A stretch of DNA of 13,098 nt from an uncultured Eubacteriales bacterium (GTDB lineage: Bacteria > Bacillota > Clostridia > Oscillospirales > Oscillospiraceae): positions 1 through 13,098 of the forward strand of contig CABSAB010000012.1 of assembly GCA_902475515.1 (NCBI GenBank), given 5' to 3'. The notes beneath the pieces are model-generated. The model had not been told where the DNA came from. It saw nothing but the letters and a program-made list of their open reading frames with translations, and made no database searches. A program made the position numbers and the translations under genes. Position 1 is the first letter of the stretch, and every line of letters begins with the position of its first letter. Below are positions 12,576 through 13,098 of this stretch, in pieces.

Positions 12576-13098
12576 ACCGCCACCCCGCATTCCTGCAGGA
12601 GCCGGTCCGCCAATGCCCGGTATTCCGCCGCCATTTTGCTTTCCGGGAAGGCCTCAATCACCGTCTTCCCCAGCTCCTCGGCCGCTTGGACGGTCTCACT
12701 GCGGGAGAGGGTCCCGATGATAGAGGTACTAAGGTCCTCCGCCAGCTCCGAGACCTTTTCCTCCTCGTTTTTCACGTCCCGCCGGTTGAGGATCAGCCCC
12801 CCAAGCGCTGCGTAGCCCCGGTCCCTGAAATTCTCAATGGCTGCGCCAATGTTGGCCGCCGCATGAATGGCCATGTTCTCGCCGGAGGTGATAATGAACA
12901 CCTTGTCCGCGTAGCCGCTCCGCATGGGCATGGAGAAGCCGCCGCAGACCACGTCCCCCAGCACATCGTAAAAAACCACGTCCGGCCGATAGACCTCATA
13001 GGCGCCCTTTTCCTGCAATTTTTCCAGGGCGGCAATGATTCCCCGCCCGGCACAGCCCATGCCCGGGGTTACGGAAAAGGCGGCATCGGGAAATCCAC
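12569..13098 (-). CDS. Nitrogenase iron protein-like ATPase (NifH family), 5' end cut by window edge
   Basis: The C-terminal 176 or so residues of a NifH-family protein; the Walker A region lies outside the window. Both [4Fe-4S] ligands are present: the Cys of GMGCAGRG (bases 13052-13054) and the Cys of YDVLGDVVCGGF (bases 12944-12946), the latter also being the switch II region. The spacing is one residue longer than in A. vinelandii NifH. The arginine of GCAGRG, the ADP-ribosylation site in true NifH, is kept. The C-terminal region (SETVQAAEELGKTVIEAFP, then EYRALADRLL) is standard, and the protein ends in CGVAVC. It should be a homodimeric ATP-driven electron donor to the two component-1 proteins encoded directly downstream with overlapping frames. 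The gene runs off the window, so its true start and the operon promoter are not visible. Confidence 0.93.
   Translation of the reverse strand, partial: GFPDAAFSVTPGMGCAGRGIIAALEKLQEKGAYEVYRPDVVFYDVLGDVVCGGFSMPMRSGYADKVFIITSGENMAIHAAANIGAAIENFRDRGYAALGGLILNRRDVKNEEEKVSELAEDLSTSIIGTLSRSETVQAAEELGKTVIEAFPESKMAAEYRALADRLLQECGVAVC

Noticed and set aside
11238..12815. Long + strand open frame opposite the component-1 genes
   Set aside because: Antisense shadow of clearly recognised nitrogenase-family genes, with no domain signature of its own.
10081..13098. A true nitrogen-fixing nitrogenase (nifHDK)
   Set aside because: FeMo-cofactor ligands appear missing, both component-1 proteins are short, and no nifE, nifN or nifB is present; only family membership is supported.

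Overview
The window looks like a piece of a GC-rich chromosome from a strictly anaerobic, low-redox Firmicute, most likely a gut-type Clostridium relative near Oscillospiraceae/Ruminococcaceae. The grounds are an anaerobic (class III) ribonucleotide reductase with its activase, an [FeFe]-hydrogenase maturation GTPase (HydF), nitrogenase-family proteins, strong AAGGAGG ribosome binding sites and SigA-type promoters. The genus is inference. Genes are packed tightly; the longest gap is about 120 bases, so no stretch over 300 bases lacks a gene. I saw no tRNA, rRNA, CRISPR array, insertion sequence or phage gene.

Layout. Bases 1-3334 run on the + strand: nrdD (its 5' end lies outside the window), a separate 53-residue ORF carrying the glycyl-radical domain that the long nrdD ORF lacks, nrdG overlapping that small ORF, and a GNAT acetyltransferase. 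A perfect 32-base palindrome at 3335-3366 ends this unit and the convergent one. Everything from 3365 to 13098 is on the - strand. Read in the direction of transcription (right to left) it holds: a nitrogenase-like operon (Fe-protein homologue cut by the window end, two component-1 homologues, a lipoprotein substrate-binding protein, HydF); a monocistronic membrane sulfatase-fold enzyme; a NUDIX hydrolase plus cytidine-deaminase-like pair; a small two-part protein of unknown function behind a perfect consensus promoter; and a membrane-anchored alpha/beta hydrolase.

How the genes may work together. NrdG should install the radical on the 53-residue subunit, which must then dock on the large NrdD to make dNTPs without oxygen. 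In the nitrogenase-like operon each junction is a start/stop overlap or a gap of 9 bases, so the five proteins are probably made together. The Fe protein keeps both cluster cysteines. The two component-1 proteins appear to lack the FeMo-cofactor ligands and retain only enough cysteines for a simple interface cluster. This is therefore not a nitrogen-fixing enzyme but an uncharacterised nitrogenase-like reductase. Its linkage to an uptake-type binding protein for metal chelates or tetrapyrroles, and to HydF, is the most interesting system here.

Two structural oddities deserve attention: a perfect 33-base inverted repeat inside the coding sequence of the sulfatase-fold protein, and a partial direct repeat that copies the start region of the small unknown gene into its own leader.
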